13,600 bases of DNA from Firm-04 sp003446315 (GTDB taxonomy: Bacteria > Bacillota > Clostridia > Oscillospirales > Ruminococcaceae): positions 1-13,600 of the forward strand of contig CAMNAB010000081.1 in NCBI GenBank assembly GCA_946530355.1, given 5' to 3'. Positions within the stretch are counted from its first letter, which is position 1. Each line of letters opens with the position of its first letter. The notes beneath the pieces were generated by a model. It saw only the letters and a program-made list of their open reading frames with translations, ran no database searches and had not been told where the DNA came from. This document shows, piece after piece, positions 4,975 to 11,112 of this stretch. Position numbers and translations under genes: made by a program.

Positions 4975-7392
4975 TCAGGTTGTTGCAAAAAGCATTCTTT
5001 TCATGATTGCAAGGTCTGTTCCGTTCAGTTTTCCGTTGCCGTCCCAATCAGCATTTGCCCAAGCAGGCAGCTCTGTGCGTGTACCAAGCAGATATTGTTG
5101 CAGCATCTCTGCATCACGCGGTTTCAATGTGCCGTCATGATCCACATCACCCATGACCATCCATTCAAATACATCCGTTACATCACAGACCGGAATCGTT
5201 TTGACCGTTCCGCCGGCAGATATGACCGTTACTGTATATGAACCGATCGTTTGGCTGTCTGCTTTGGAGATCGTGTAGGTGTCAGCAGTCGCTCCGGCAA
5301 TCGCTTTACCGTCGTGATACCACTGATAAACCGCCGGTTCTGCTGCATCTGTTACAATTGAAAGCGGCAGACTGTCCTGCTCAAACAGCGCAGCGGTACG
5401 CTTCGCCGTATACACCGGAAAATCGCCTGTTAATGTGTAAGCATCCGTCCGTACATCACTGAGCAGTTTCCATTCATTTGCACTGTCTTGCAGAAAATAC
5501 CGCACACCGGTTATGGTTGTTCCGAGCGAAAGTCCCATCACTTCCCCAAGCGGAATCCGGAATTCAACCATGCCTTCACTGTGCTTTTGCAGGCAGCCGA
5601 CCGGTTCACCGTGATTAAAGTAAATATAGCCGTTGCTTGCATAATACAGCCAATAGCTTTCGCCGTTTTCTTCGTTCTGAAACTGGATATTATGGACTTC
5701 TGCATCTGCTTTTGCATCATAAAGCGCTGTCAGATACAAGTATTGCTCATCATTATACAAGTATAGCTTGCCGCTGGTCGATTCTGCGGCGAACCGCGCT
5801 TCCGATACCTCATCCGGATTTGACACGACACCGTCTGTGACTTGCAGCCCGTTTTGTGTATATAATGTGCAGTCACCGGTTTCTCCGAATGTCTGACACG
5901 CTTTCTGCTGCGGGTTGTTGTTCTCTTTGATTGTGACGGTTCCGAGATAATTTGCACCAAGCCCTGCATTCCAGATATCAGGATTTGCAAATCGTACTGA
6001 GCGTGCTGCGACCTGTTGAACCGGATTCTCACCGACAGACAGCTTGTAATATACATTCCACTCTCCCGGCTCCAGACTGCCCGGTAATTTCAGAATCTCT
6101 GTATTCTGCGTCACTTTACAGGAATACCATTGACGGGAATCCGCCCGCAATTCCGTCCGGATGTAATTACCGTCCTTTTCCAGCAGGATCTCCGCCTTCT
6201 GCTTCCGGATCGGATTTGCAAATCCTGTGTTTTCTACGGAAAACCGCAGCGGCAGATAACCGCCCTGTTCTGCCGTTTCCGGCATCTCTGCTTTTCGGAT
6301 CACAAAGCGGTATCCAAGATGATCCCGCATGAATTTCTTGACGTTTTGCCCGTAATATGCACGGTTGTCTGCGCCTTCAACATCATATTCTGCACCAAAC
6401 GTGTAATCCTGATACAGATTGAAAATATTCGAGTTGATATAGCTGAGATGCGTTTTATACATCTCCGGAATCGCATGCTCCGGCAGATAAGTGTCATATT
6501 CTTGCGCAAATTCCAGATTTCCGGAAAATTCGCCGCCAAAATAACTGGTCAGCGACTGATTCCCAAGCCATGTCGTTTCTTTTTCACGATTCGAATATGT
6601 TCCGAGATCGCTGTCTGAGCCCATATAGCCGTCATCATAAAGCCCGACTCTCGCTGCTTTGCTTCCCGGTTCCGAAATCCAGTCGCCCAGTTCTTTAACG
6701 TCGATTCCTGCCCATTTTGCAAAGATATTCGGTGTGCGGACTGTGACCGGGATCGGATCGGGAACAATATCCAAAAGCAGATCCAGCAGTTCTGCTTTTT
6801 GCTCCAGCGAACAGTATTTTCCGCCCCATTGTTCGCCGTAACAGCCGACAAATCCGCTTTCAACATACATCAGAATATCCTGATAGTCCGTCAGCAGACC
6901 GCTGTCTGCAATCTGCTGAATATGCTGCTTCATCAGATCAAATGTCGCCGGTTCCGGATTGGGTGTGCCGTCATCATCATACCGGAAACGCAGGGCAATG
7001 GTGCTGCCGTTGCGCCGGCAGTTTTCAAATGTCCCGCGCAGTCCTGCAAAAAATGTATCATCCAACGGATAGTCTGTGCCGGGGGTATAATTGCCGTCCG
7101 CATCTTTGGTGCCGTTTTCTCCGGATGAGAAGGCGCCGATATCTATAAACATCAATACCAGAGCGCCTGCCGGATTCTTGACTTCTGTTTTGCCTGGTGC
7201 ACAGCGATACCACAGTGTTGTTGTATAACCCATGCCGGGATTCAGCACGGTTTCAGTCGATTCCTCATATGAGATGCCGGTATCGCGCATCTGTACCGCT
7301 GCTTCTGCACTGTGCGGTGCCTGCGTGATCCATAACATGCCAAGCAGACTCGCTGTAAAAACTGCCTGGATCTTCCTTGCGAATTGCTTCAT
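4975..7392 (-). CDS. Secreted DUF4874/DUF4832 protein with Ig-like module and dockerin
   Basis: The 805-aa protein starts at ATG 7392 after AAGGAAGGG. Residues 1-31 are a signal peptide with a likely cut after AEA. Residues ~46-210 match DUF4874 (LNPGMGY at the front; YGEQWGG at 185-191). Residues ~235-475 match DUF4832 (RVGLYDDGYMGSDSDLGTY; the HLSYIN motif at ~315). Together they look like a TIM-barrel glycoside-hydrolase-like unit plus a beta domain, but no enzyme activity is established to my knowledge. Residues ~480-665 are a beta-rich, sugar-binding-like region (inference). Residues ~670-735 are an Ig-like module with QWYHDGKAIAGATADTYTI. The C-terminal dockerin (~746-805) has loops DVDHDGTLKPRD and DWDGNGKLNGTD. 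It is probably exported and docked on a scaffoldin for plant polysaccharide use. Confidence 0.88.
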   Translation of the reverse strand: MKQFARKIQAVFTASLLGMLWITQAPHSAEAAVQMRDTGISYEESTETVLNPGMGYTTTLWYRCAPGKTEVKNPAGALVLMFIDIGAFSSGENGTKDADGNYTPGTDYPLDDTFFAGLRGTFENCRRNGSTIALRFRYDDDGTPNPEPATFDLMKQHIQQIADSGLLTDYQDILMYVESGFVGCYGEQWGGKYCSLEQKAELLDLLLDIVPDPIPVTVRTPNIFAKWAGIDVKELGDWISEPGSKAARVGLYDDGYMGSDSDLGTYSNREKETTWLGNQSLTSYFGGEFSGNLEFAQEYDTYLPEHAIPEMYKTHLSYINSNIFNLYQDYTFGAEYDVEGADNRAYYGQNVKKFMRDHLGYRFVIRKAEMPETAEQGGYLPLRFSVENTGFANPIRKQKAEILLEKDGNYIRTELRADSRQWYSCKVTQNTEILKLPGSLEPGEWNVYYKLSVGENPVQQVAARSVRFANPDIWNAGLGANYLGTVTIKENNNPQQKACQTFGETGDCTLYTQNGLQVTDGVVSNPDEVSEARFAAESTSGKLYLYNDEQYLYLTALYDAKADAEVHNIQFQNEENGESYWLYYASNGYIYFNHGEPVGCLQKHSEGMVEFRIPLGEVMGLSLGTTITGVRYFLQDSANEWKLLSDVRTDAYTLTGDFPVYTAKRTAALFEQDSLPLSIVTDAAEPAVYQWYHDGKAIAGATADTYTISKADSQTIGSYTVTVISAGGTVKTIPVCDVTDVFEWMVMGDVDHDGTLKPRDAEMLQQYLLGTRTELPAWANADWDGNGKLNGTDLAIMKRMLFATT

Positions 7393-7424
7393 ATTTCCCT
7401 TCCTTTCTATCCGGTTTCATACGG

Positions 7425-7439
7425 AGACTATGATAGTCT
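7425..7439. promoter_or_regulatory. 15-nt perfect palindrome at the DUF4832-gene transcription start
   Basis: AGACTATGATAGTCT is symmetric about a central G at 7432 and begins one base downstream of the -10. It covers the predicted start (~7434), which suits a repressor operator. A short mRNA hairpin is the alternative. Confidence 0.45.
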
Positions 7440-7440
7440 G

Positions 7441-7469
7441 ATTATAACATAAAATGTGGAAAAAAGCAA
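7441..7469 (-). promoter_or_regulatory. Promoter of the DUF4832-dockerin gene
   Basis: TTGCTT (7464-7469) and TATAAT (7441-7446) are 17 bp apart, with TGT before the -10. The predicted leader is about 40 nt. Confidence 0.8.
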
Positions 7470-7510
7470 CAATTTTCGCCTAATTTGCATATGCGTATCC
7501 GGTGAACTTT

Positions 7511-7548
7511 AGGAAATGCCTGCGCGGGCTCCCCGCGTTGTGAATCCT
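7511..7548. repeat. GC-rich imperfect hairpin, possible 3' element
   Basis: A perfect CGCGGG-CTC-CCCGCG hairpin (7523-7537) is enclosed by AGGA (7511-7514) and TCCT (7545-7548). It lies 5 nt past the stop codon of the 171-aa gene and its high GC stands out against AT-rich flanks. No T-run follows on either strand, so it is not a standard terminator. It could be a dispersed palindromic element. Confidence 0.4.
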
Positions 7549-7553
7549 AGATC

Positions 7554-8069
7554 TCAATAGAAATTGCTGTGCCCTTGTATTCGTTTCAACGCATCAAAAA
7601 AAGATTCCAGCGCAGAAAGAATATCATAAATGTAAGACACATCTATTTGCAGTTCAAAAACAATGCCGCTGTGATATCCGTCAAACTTATTCCGAAAACA
7701 GCCGTTGACATTTATATGCCCCTGTTTATCAAATGTAAATGTCAGATTGGTTCGATTGCGTGTTTCACCATCATTTTTCAAAACGGCGACAGGTTCTATC
7801 CCCGGCAGACATTCATATCCATTTTCCAACGCAATATAAAAGTAATACAGATTGCCGACTGTCATATCGCATTCAAACTGACAGTCCATTCCGGCGCACT
7901 GATATATCACCTCAAATGTTCCGGTTAAACCGCCTGTTTGTATGGAATACGCTGTCTGATTCTCATCAAAACATTTGAATGTAAGCCGAAACTGCATTCC
8001 GCCGTCCTGAATACAGATCAGATCACACGGCAAAGTAAAGTTGCTAACAATCTCAGTTGTCTTGTACAT
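7554..8069 (-). CDS. Hypothetical protein, 171 aa
   Basis: The frame has ATGs at 8075 and 8069. GGGGGA (8076-8081) is 0 nt from the first and 6 nt from the second, so I use 8069 (MYKTTEIVSNFTLPCD...). There is no signal peptide or membrane segment. The sequence alternates short beta-like stretches, including LTFTFDKQGHINVNGCF and VFELQIDVSYIYDIL, and ends in a helix SALESFFDALKRI. This layout weakly recalls small WapI-type immunity or related cytosolic beta proteins, but I cannot name a family. It contains eight Cys, many for a cytosolic protein of this size. It has its own promoter, divergent from the 55-aa gene at 8339. No partner toxin is visible next to it. Confidence 0.82.
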   Translation of the reverse strand: MYKTTEIVSNFTLPCDLICIQDGGMQFRLTFKCFDENQTAYSIQTGGLTGTFEVIYQCAGMDCQFECDMTVGNLYYFYIALENGYECLPGIEPVAVLKNDGETRNRTNLTFTFDKQGHINVNGCFRNKFDGYHSGIVFELQIDVSYIYDILSALESFFDALKRIQGHSNFY

Positions 8070-8075
8070 AAACAT

Positions 8076-8081
8076 TCCCCC
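8076..8081 (-). promoter_or_regulatory. Ribosome-binding site deciding the 8069 start
   Basis: GGGGGA on the minus strand lies 6 nt before ATG 8069 and directly abuts ATG 8075, which makes the downstream ATG the workable start. Confidence 0.7.
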
Positions 8082-8088
8082 AGAAATC

Positions 8089-8114
8089 TCCCGGTTGCTG
8101 TGATAAAACCGGGA
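8089..8114. repeat. Leader hairpin of the 171-aa gene
   Basis: TCCCGGTT (8089-8096) and AACCGGGA (8107-8114) form an 8-bp stem with a 10-nt loop in the 5' leader, 7 nt upstream of the ribosome-binding site. It may stabilise the 5' end or affect translation (inference). Confidence 0.5.
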
Positions 8115-8133
8115 TCATAACGCTGATACATAT

Positions 8134-8162
8134 ATTATAACACATTTGGTTTCATAAAGCAA
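8134..8162 (-). promoter_or_regulatory. Promoter of the 171-aa gene
   Basis: TTGCTT (8157-8162) and TATAAT (8134-8139) are 17 bp apart, with TGT before the -10. The predicted leader is about 60 nt. Confidence 0.8.
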
Positions 8163-8179
8163 TGAGCTTTGCACACATC

Positions 8180-8230
8180 AAGATCAGAAAGCCGTTCACA
8201 ATTGGACAGCTTTCTGTTCGGAAGGATCTT
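8180..8230. promoter_or_regulatory. Interrupted inverted repeats between divergent promoters
   Basis: CAGAAAGC (8185-8192) is complementary to GCTTTCTG (8209-8216), and AAGATC (8180-8185) to GATCTT (8225-8230). The element sits between the outward-facing -35 boxes at 8157-8162 (-) and 8229-8234 (+), a position suited to a shared regulator. Confidence 0.4.
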
Positions 8231-8257
8231 GAAATCTAAGCTCGAATGTGCTATAAT
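8229..8257 (+). promoter_or_regulatory. Strong promoter of the 55-aa gene
   Basis: TTGAAA (8229-8234) and TATAAT (8252-8257) are 17 bp apart, with TGC before the -10. The predicted start is about 8264, giving a 75-nt leader that contains GCATATGC (8269-8276) and the palindrome TAACCGGTTA. Confidence 0.85.
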
Positions 8258-8338
8258 AGATATAGTTTGCATATGCTAACCGGTTAACATGCGGCGTGAT
8301 GCAGCGAATAAACGGTTTTTTAAGGAAGGAATCAGAAA

Positions 8339-8506
8339 ATGCGTTTTACGGATCATTTCGGAAATCCGAAGGGACTGCTCGTTCCGACTGTTCTTGTGAT
8401 AATTGCCATTCTGAACGGTGCACTTGATGTGCCAAAGGTTTGTGTACTGCTGAACCCCATTGTTTTTTTGATAATCGGCGTGACCTGCCGCAAATTAGCA
8501 TTCTGA
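8339..8506 (+). CDS. Small putative membrane protein, 55 aa
   Basis: ATG at 8339 follows AAGGAAGGA (8322-8330) at 8 nt, and the frame ends in TGA at 8504-8506. The product begins MRFTDHFGNPKG and has two hydrophobic stretches, about residues 13-29 and 34-50, separated by a short DVPK turn, then ends RKLAF. This suggests a membrane hairpin with both ends inside, or one broken segment. It is backed by one of the best promoters in the window and a good ribosome-binding site, so I think it is expressed even though it is very short. No family recognised. It could be a small accessory membrane protein or a toxin-like peptide; nothing in the sequence decides. I see no clear terminator after it. Confidence 0.7.
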   Translation: MRFTDHFGNPKGLLVPTVLVIIAILNGALDVPKVCVLLNPIVFLIIGVTCRKLAF

Positions 8507-8833
8507 AACACAATCAAAACAAATGTCTTTCTAAGTCATTATACATCATCACCAATGATAAATCAACCCAAAACCAACAGAAAATAGCATACAATTACCA
8601 CGACTGATCGAAAGTACAACGGATACGCATGTAAAAATGATTCGAGTCATTGCATTTTTCTTCATAGTATGATATACTGATTATATTTGATCCTTTTATA
8701 CCGGACGATCATACCAAAGTGCCGTTGATCGGGCATCATCGTCGGATATGAAAAAACACAGCAAGCCGCCTCATCGCTTCCAAACGGAAAAGCATTGATC
8801 CGGCTGGATTTTCGAAAGAAAGAGGATTTGTAA
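8507..8833 (+). other. Intergenic region with NUDIX promoter and structured leader
   Basis: This is about 327 nt without a convincing gene. The first ~140 nt are AT-rich and I recognise nothing in them. The NUDIX promoter is at 8650-8678. The ~150-nt leader contains two nested stems: GACGAT (8704-8709) with ATCGTC (8738-8743), and TGCC (8720-8723) with GGCA (8732-8735). A 16-codon frame (8748-8798) lacks a ribosome-binding site. Confidence 0.6.
8650..8678 (+). promoter_or_regulatory. Promoter of the NUDIX gene
   Basis: TTGCAT (8650-8655) and TATACT (8673-8678) are 17 bp apart, with TGA before the -10. The predicted leader is unusually long, about 150 nt. Confidence 0.8.
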
Positions 8834-9298
8834 ATGGATAGGTCATCTAAAATTGAACTGACTAATATGTGCCTGATCTACGATGAAAAGCGTGTTCTTG
8901 TACAGGAAAAGAAAGGGCTGAAAGAAAAGTATCAGGGCGGACTTGTGTTTCCGGGCGGTCATGTGGAACCACACGAATCTTTGCTGGATTCGGTCATTCG
9001 GGAGATGAAAGAGGAAACCGGTCTGACGATCTATCAACCTCAGCCATGCGGTTTTAAGGATTGGATTCTGGAAGACGGCACACGCTATATCGTTCTGCTC
9101 TATAAAACGAATCGGTTTGAAGGAACGCTGAAAAGTTCCGAAGAAGGAAAAGTGTTCTGGCTGAACCGCAGCGAGATCAGCTCTGCAAATCTGATCTGGA
9201 ATATGCGTGAACTGATGCAGATCTTTGAAACGAATCAATTCAGTGAGTTTTTCTTTCAGATACAGAACGGATCTTATGAAGGAAAACTGCTGGGCTGA
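8834..9298 (+). CDS. NUDIX hydrolase (MutT-like)
   Basis: The 154-aa protein starts at ATG 8834, 8 nt after AGAGGA. It carries a complete NUDIX box, G-x5-E-x7-REUxEExGU, from GGHVEPHE through REMKEETGL (residues ~41-64), which coordinates Mg2+ and cleaves nucleoside diphosphate-X bonds. The order (N-terminal strand ELTNMCLIYDEKRVLVQEK, then GGLVFPGGHVEP, the box, and late WLNRSEI) fits MutT/8-oxo-dGTP diphosphatase-like members, so nucleotide-pool cleaning is a reasonable guess. NUDIX substrates cannot be assigned from the box alone. It is cytosolic. It has its own promoter, and a separate promoter drives the next gene, so it looks monocistronic. I see no strong terminator after it. Confidence 0.93.
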   Translation: MDRSSKIELTNMCLIYDEKRVLVQEKKGLKEKYQGGLVFPGGHVEPHESLLDSVIREMKEETGLTIYQPQPCGFKDWILEDGTRYIVLLYKTNRFEGTLKSSEEGKVFWLNRSEISSANLIWNMRELMQIFETNQFSEFFFQIQNGSYEGKLLG

Positions 9299-9362
9299 AA
9301 AAGCGATCATGGCGGAAGTCAAAAAAAGTCGAAGAAAACGCCGGATGATATTGTTTAGGGTA

Positions 9363-9391
9363 TTGATTTTTAGAAAAAAATATGCTATACT
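9363..9391 (+). promoter_or_regulatory. Promoter of the 489-aa TPM/zinc-ribbon gene
   Basis: TTGATT (9363-9368) and TATACT (9386-9391) are 17 bp apart, with TGC before the -10. The predicted leader is about 25 nt and contains AAGGGGGCG. Confidence 0.8.
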
Positions 9392-9423
9392 ATATGAGCA
9401 AATAAAGTAAGGGGGCGAATCAT

Positions 9424-10893
9424 ATGCCACATTCATCCGGTGGCGGCAGTCACCACGGCGGAAGTCATCACAGCAGCCATCACAGAAGCGGTCACAGCGT
9501 AGGATCAAATCGTTCACGCATCAGCAGTACACCCTATGCCGGTGCGAGAAGATTCCGTTATCGGCACAGAGGCGGCTATCGCTATTTTTATACGACCCGT
9601 CAGCCGGGAAAGATTTTTCAGCCGGCAAGACTGCTGATCGGTCTTTTTTACACACCGTTTATTTTTGCGGGTGTGTTTACGATTAAGTCAGCATTCGAAA
9701 ACATGAATCAGTCTTATTCCCGTGAGGTCGTGATTATCGACAGCGCCAATGTTCTCGAAGATGAAACAAAACTGCGGAATTCACTCAATGCGTTCTCTGA
9801 AAAAACAGAGATCACACCTGCTGTCATCACTGTGAATCATGATGAATGGCAGAATAACTATTCTTCACTGGAAGACTATGCCTATAGCCGGTATCTGGCT
9901 GAGTTTCCGGACGAAATGCACTGGCTGATCGTTTACTCTGAGCCAAGTACTGCCCAGGAATCAGCACAAAATGAAGCCGATGTAGACTGGTGTTGGGAAG
10001 GTATGCAGGGGGATGATACAGACCCTGTGCTGACAACCTATGTCACCGGTCAATTCAATCAAACACTGCAAACCGCACTGGAACAAGGTACTGAGCCGGT
10101 ATCCGATAGTATAGCATCTGCATTTGATGTTGCAACATCCATATCCAATAAAATGGTCAGAAAGCCGGATTGGGAAATGTTTGGAGGCGGTGCATTCATG
10201 TTGGGATTTGTCTGCTTCCATGCGTTCTTTATGCTCGGACTGCATGAATGGAAATATCGCCATGCTGAACTTGATCCGGAAGATCCCGGCAACGTGCCTG
10301 ACAACCGTGCCGACCCGATGTTAATGGGAGCACAGCAAATGCAAAGTCAGCCGCAGTTTGGCACACAGGTGCAGCAGCAGTTCGGTACGCAGCAACAGTT
10401 TGGTGCTCAGGTGCAGCAGCAGTTTGGTACACAGCAGCAGTTTGGCGCTCAGGTGCAGCAGCAGTTCGGTACGCAGCAACAGTTTGGCGCTCAGGTGCAG
10501 CAGCAGTTCGGTACGCAGCAACAGTTTGGCGCTCAGGTGCAGCAGCCTTTTGGTATGCAGCAACCGGCATCACAATCTGCTGAAATGCCGGACTTGTTTA
10601 CGGAACCGCCGCAAACGGATAACAATCCTTTTGCAATGCCGCAGTTTGATGCGCAGCAGCGGCAGTTTGATTTGCAGCAGGAACAATTCAATGCACAGCA
10701 GCGGCAATTTGATATGCATCAGCAGCAGTTTAATATGCCGCCTTTGCAGCCGACTCCGACTGTATCCAATGATCCGGGCTTTTCGCAGACAAATACACAA
10801 CCGGCTATGAAAACCTGCCCCTACTGCGGTATGCAGTATTTTCAGGGAATCCGATATTGCCCCGGCTGCGGCGTTGATGTCTCAAATATGTAA
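9424..10893 (+). CDS. Two-TM TPM-like protein with Gln/Phe repeats and C-terminal zinc ribbon
   Basis: The 489-aa protein starts at ATG 9424 after AAGGGGGCG. Residues 1-30 are Ser/Gly/His-rich with 8 His in the first 24. Residues 41-63 are Arg/Tyr-rich (inside), and TM1 is ~68-87. Residues ~100-245 resemble a TPM (DUF477) domain: VVIIDSANVLEDE, a helix, then PAVITVNHDEW and HWLIVYSEP. TM2 is ~254-273, and HEWKYRH follows (inside). So the TPM-like domain should be outside and both tails inside. Residues 315-370 are four 14-aa repeats QVQQQFGTQQQFGA plus a partial fifth. Residues ~404-440 hold looser QQxQF repeats. The end is a zinc ribbon with Cys465, 468, 479 and 482 (CPYC, 10 residues, CPGC). 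TPM domains are linked to membrane-protein quality control in other systems; the function here is unknown. Confidence 0.85.
   Translation: MPHSSGGGSHHGGSHHSSHHRSGHSVGSNRSRISSTPYAGARRFRYRHRGGYRYFYTTRQPGKIFQPARLLIGLFYTPFIFAGVFTIKSAFENMNQSYSREVVIIDSANVLEDETKLRNSLNAFSEKTEITPAVITVNHDEWQNNYSSLEDYAYSRYLAEFPDEMHWLIVYSEPSTAQESAQNEADVDWCWEGMQGDDTDPVLTTYVTGQFNQTLQTALEQGTEPVSDSIASAFDVATSISNKMVRKPDWEMFGGGAFMLGFVCFHAFFMLGLHEWKYRHAELDPEDPGNVPDNRADPMLMGAQQMQSQPQFGTQVQQQFGTQQQFGAQVQQQFGTQQQFGAQVQQQFGTQQQFGAQVQQQFGTQQQFGAQVQQPFGMQQPASQSAEMPDLFTEPPQTDNNPFAMPQFDAQQRQFDLQQEQFNAQQRQFDMHQQQFNMPPLQPTPTVSNDPGFSQTNTQPAMKTCPYCGMQYFQGIRYCPGCGVDVSNM
10366..10533 (+). repeat. Four in-frame 42-bp tandem repeats (plus a partial fifth)
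   Basis: Units begin with CAGGTG at 10366, 10408, 10450 and 10492, and a degenerate fifth starts at 10534. Each encodes QVQQQFGTQQQFGA. Units 1, 3 and 4 are nearly identical and unit 2 carries several silent changes. Because the unit is 14 codons, gain or loss keeps the frame. Confidence 0.95.
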
Positions 10894-10898
10894 AATCC

Positions 10899-10921
10899 AG
10901 CATCTCATTGATTGAGATGCT
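10899..10921 (+). terminator. Weak hairpin after the 489-aa gene
   Basis: AGCATCTCA (10899-10907) pairs with TGAGATGCT (10913-10921), a 9-bp stem with a 5-nt loop starting 6 nt after the stop codon. No T-run follows, so it may protect the 3' end more than terminate. Confidence 0.4.
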
Positions 10922-10991
10922 TCCGGCAAATCGTTCCATGCAAATACAGATCTGTGTTTGGCAGCGGTTCGTCCGGTTTAAGATCTGACAC

Positions 10992-11027
10992 AAAAACCGA
11001 AGCAGCATCTTCACTGCTTCGGTTTTT
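10992..11027. terminator. Strong intrinsic terminator
   Basis: A perfect 14-bp stem (10992-11005 with 11014-11027) includes CCGAAGCAG/CTGCTTCGG with the flanking A5/T5 tracts and an 8-nt loop. It isolates the glycosyltransferase gene from upstream transcription. The 70 nt between the two hairpins contain nothing I recognise. Confidence 0.88.
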
Positions 11028-11112
11028 ATCTTTCTGTATTTCAGTGTATGATCTGGCATCATCAAAACAAACGTATCTATGAGAAAATGACGAGAAACGG
11101 AGAATGCCGTCC

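Noticed and set aside
7554..8069. Confident assignment as an immunity protein
   Set aside because: The resemblance is only in layout, and no toxin, LXG or WapA-like gene is adjacent, so it is left as hypothetical.
8748..8798. 16-codon leader-peptide candidate before the NUDIX gene
   Set aside because: No ribosome-binding site, no run of regulatory codons, and no terminator following it.
8834..9298. NUDIX gene as part of an operon with the 489-aa gene
   Set aside because: A separate good promoter lies in the gap, so joint transcription is possible but not needed.
9225..9410. 61-codon frame between the NUDIX and TPM-like genes
   Set aside because: It overlaps the end of the NUDIX gene and runs through the promoter at 9363-9391; the Arg/Lys-rich product is unsupported.
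10229..10810. Several long open frames on both strands in the Gln-repeat region
   Set aside because: Stop-free alternative frames are a by-product of the 42-bp tandem repeat, and their products are simple repeats.
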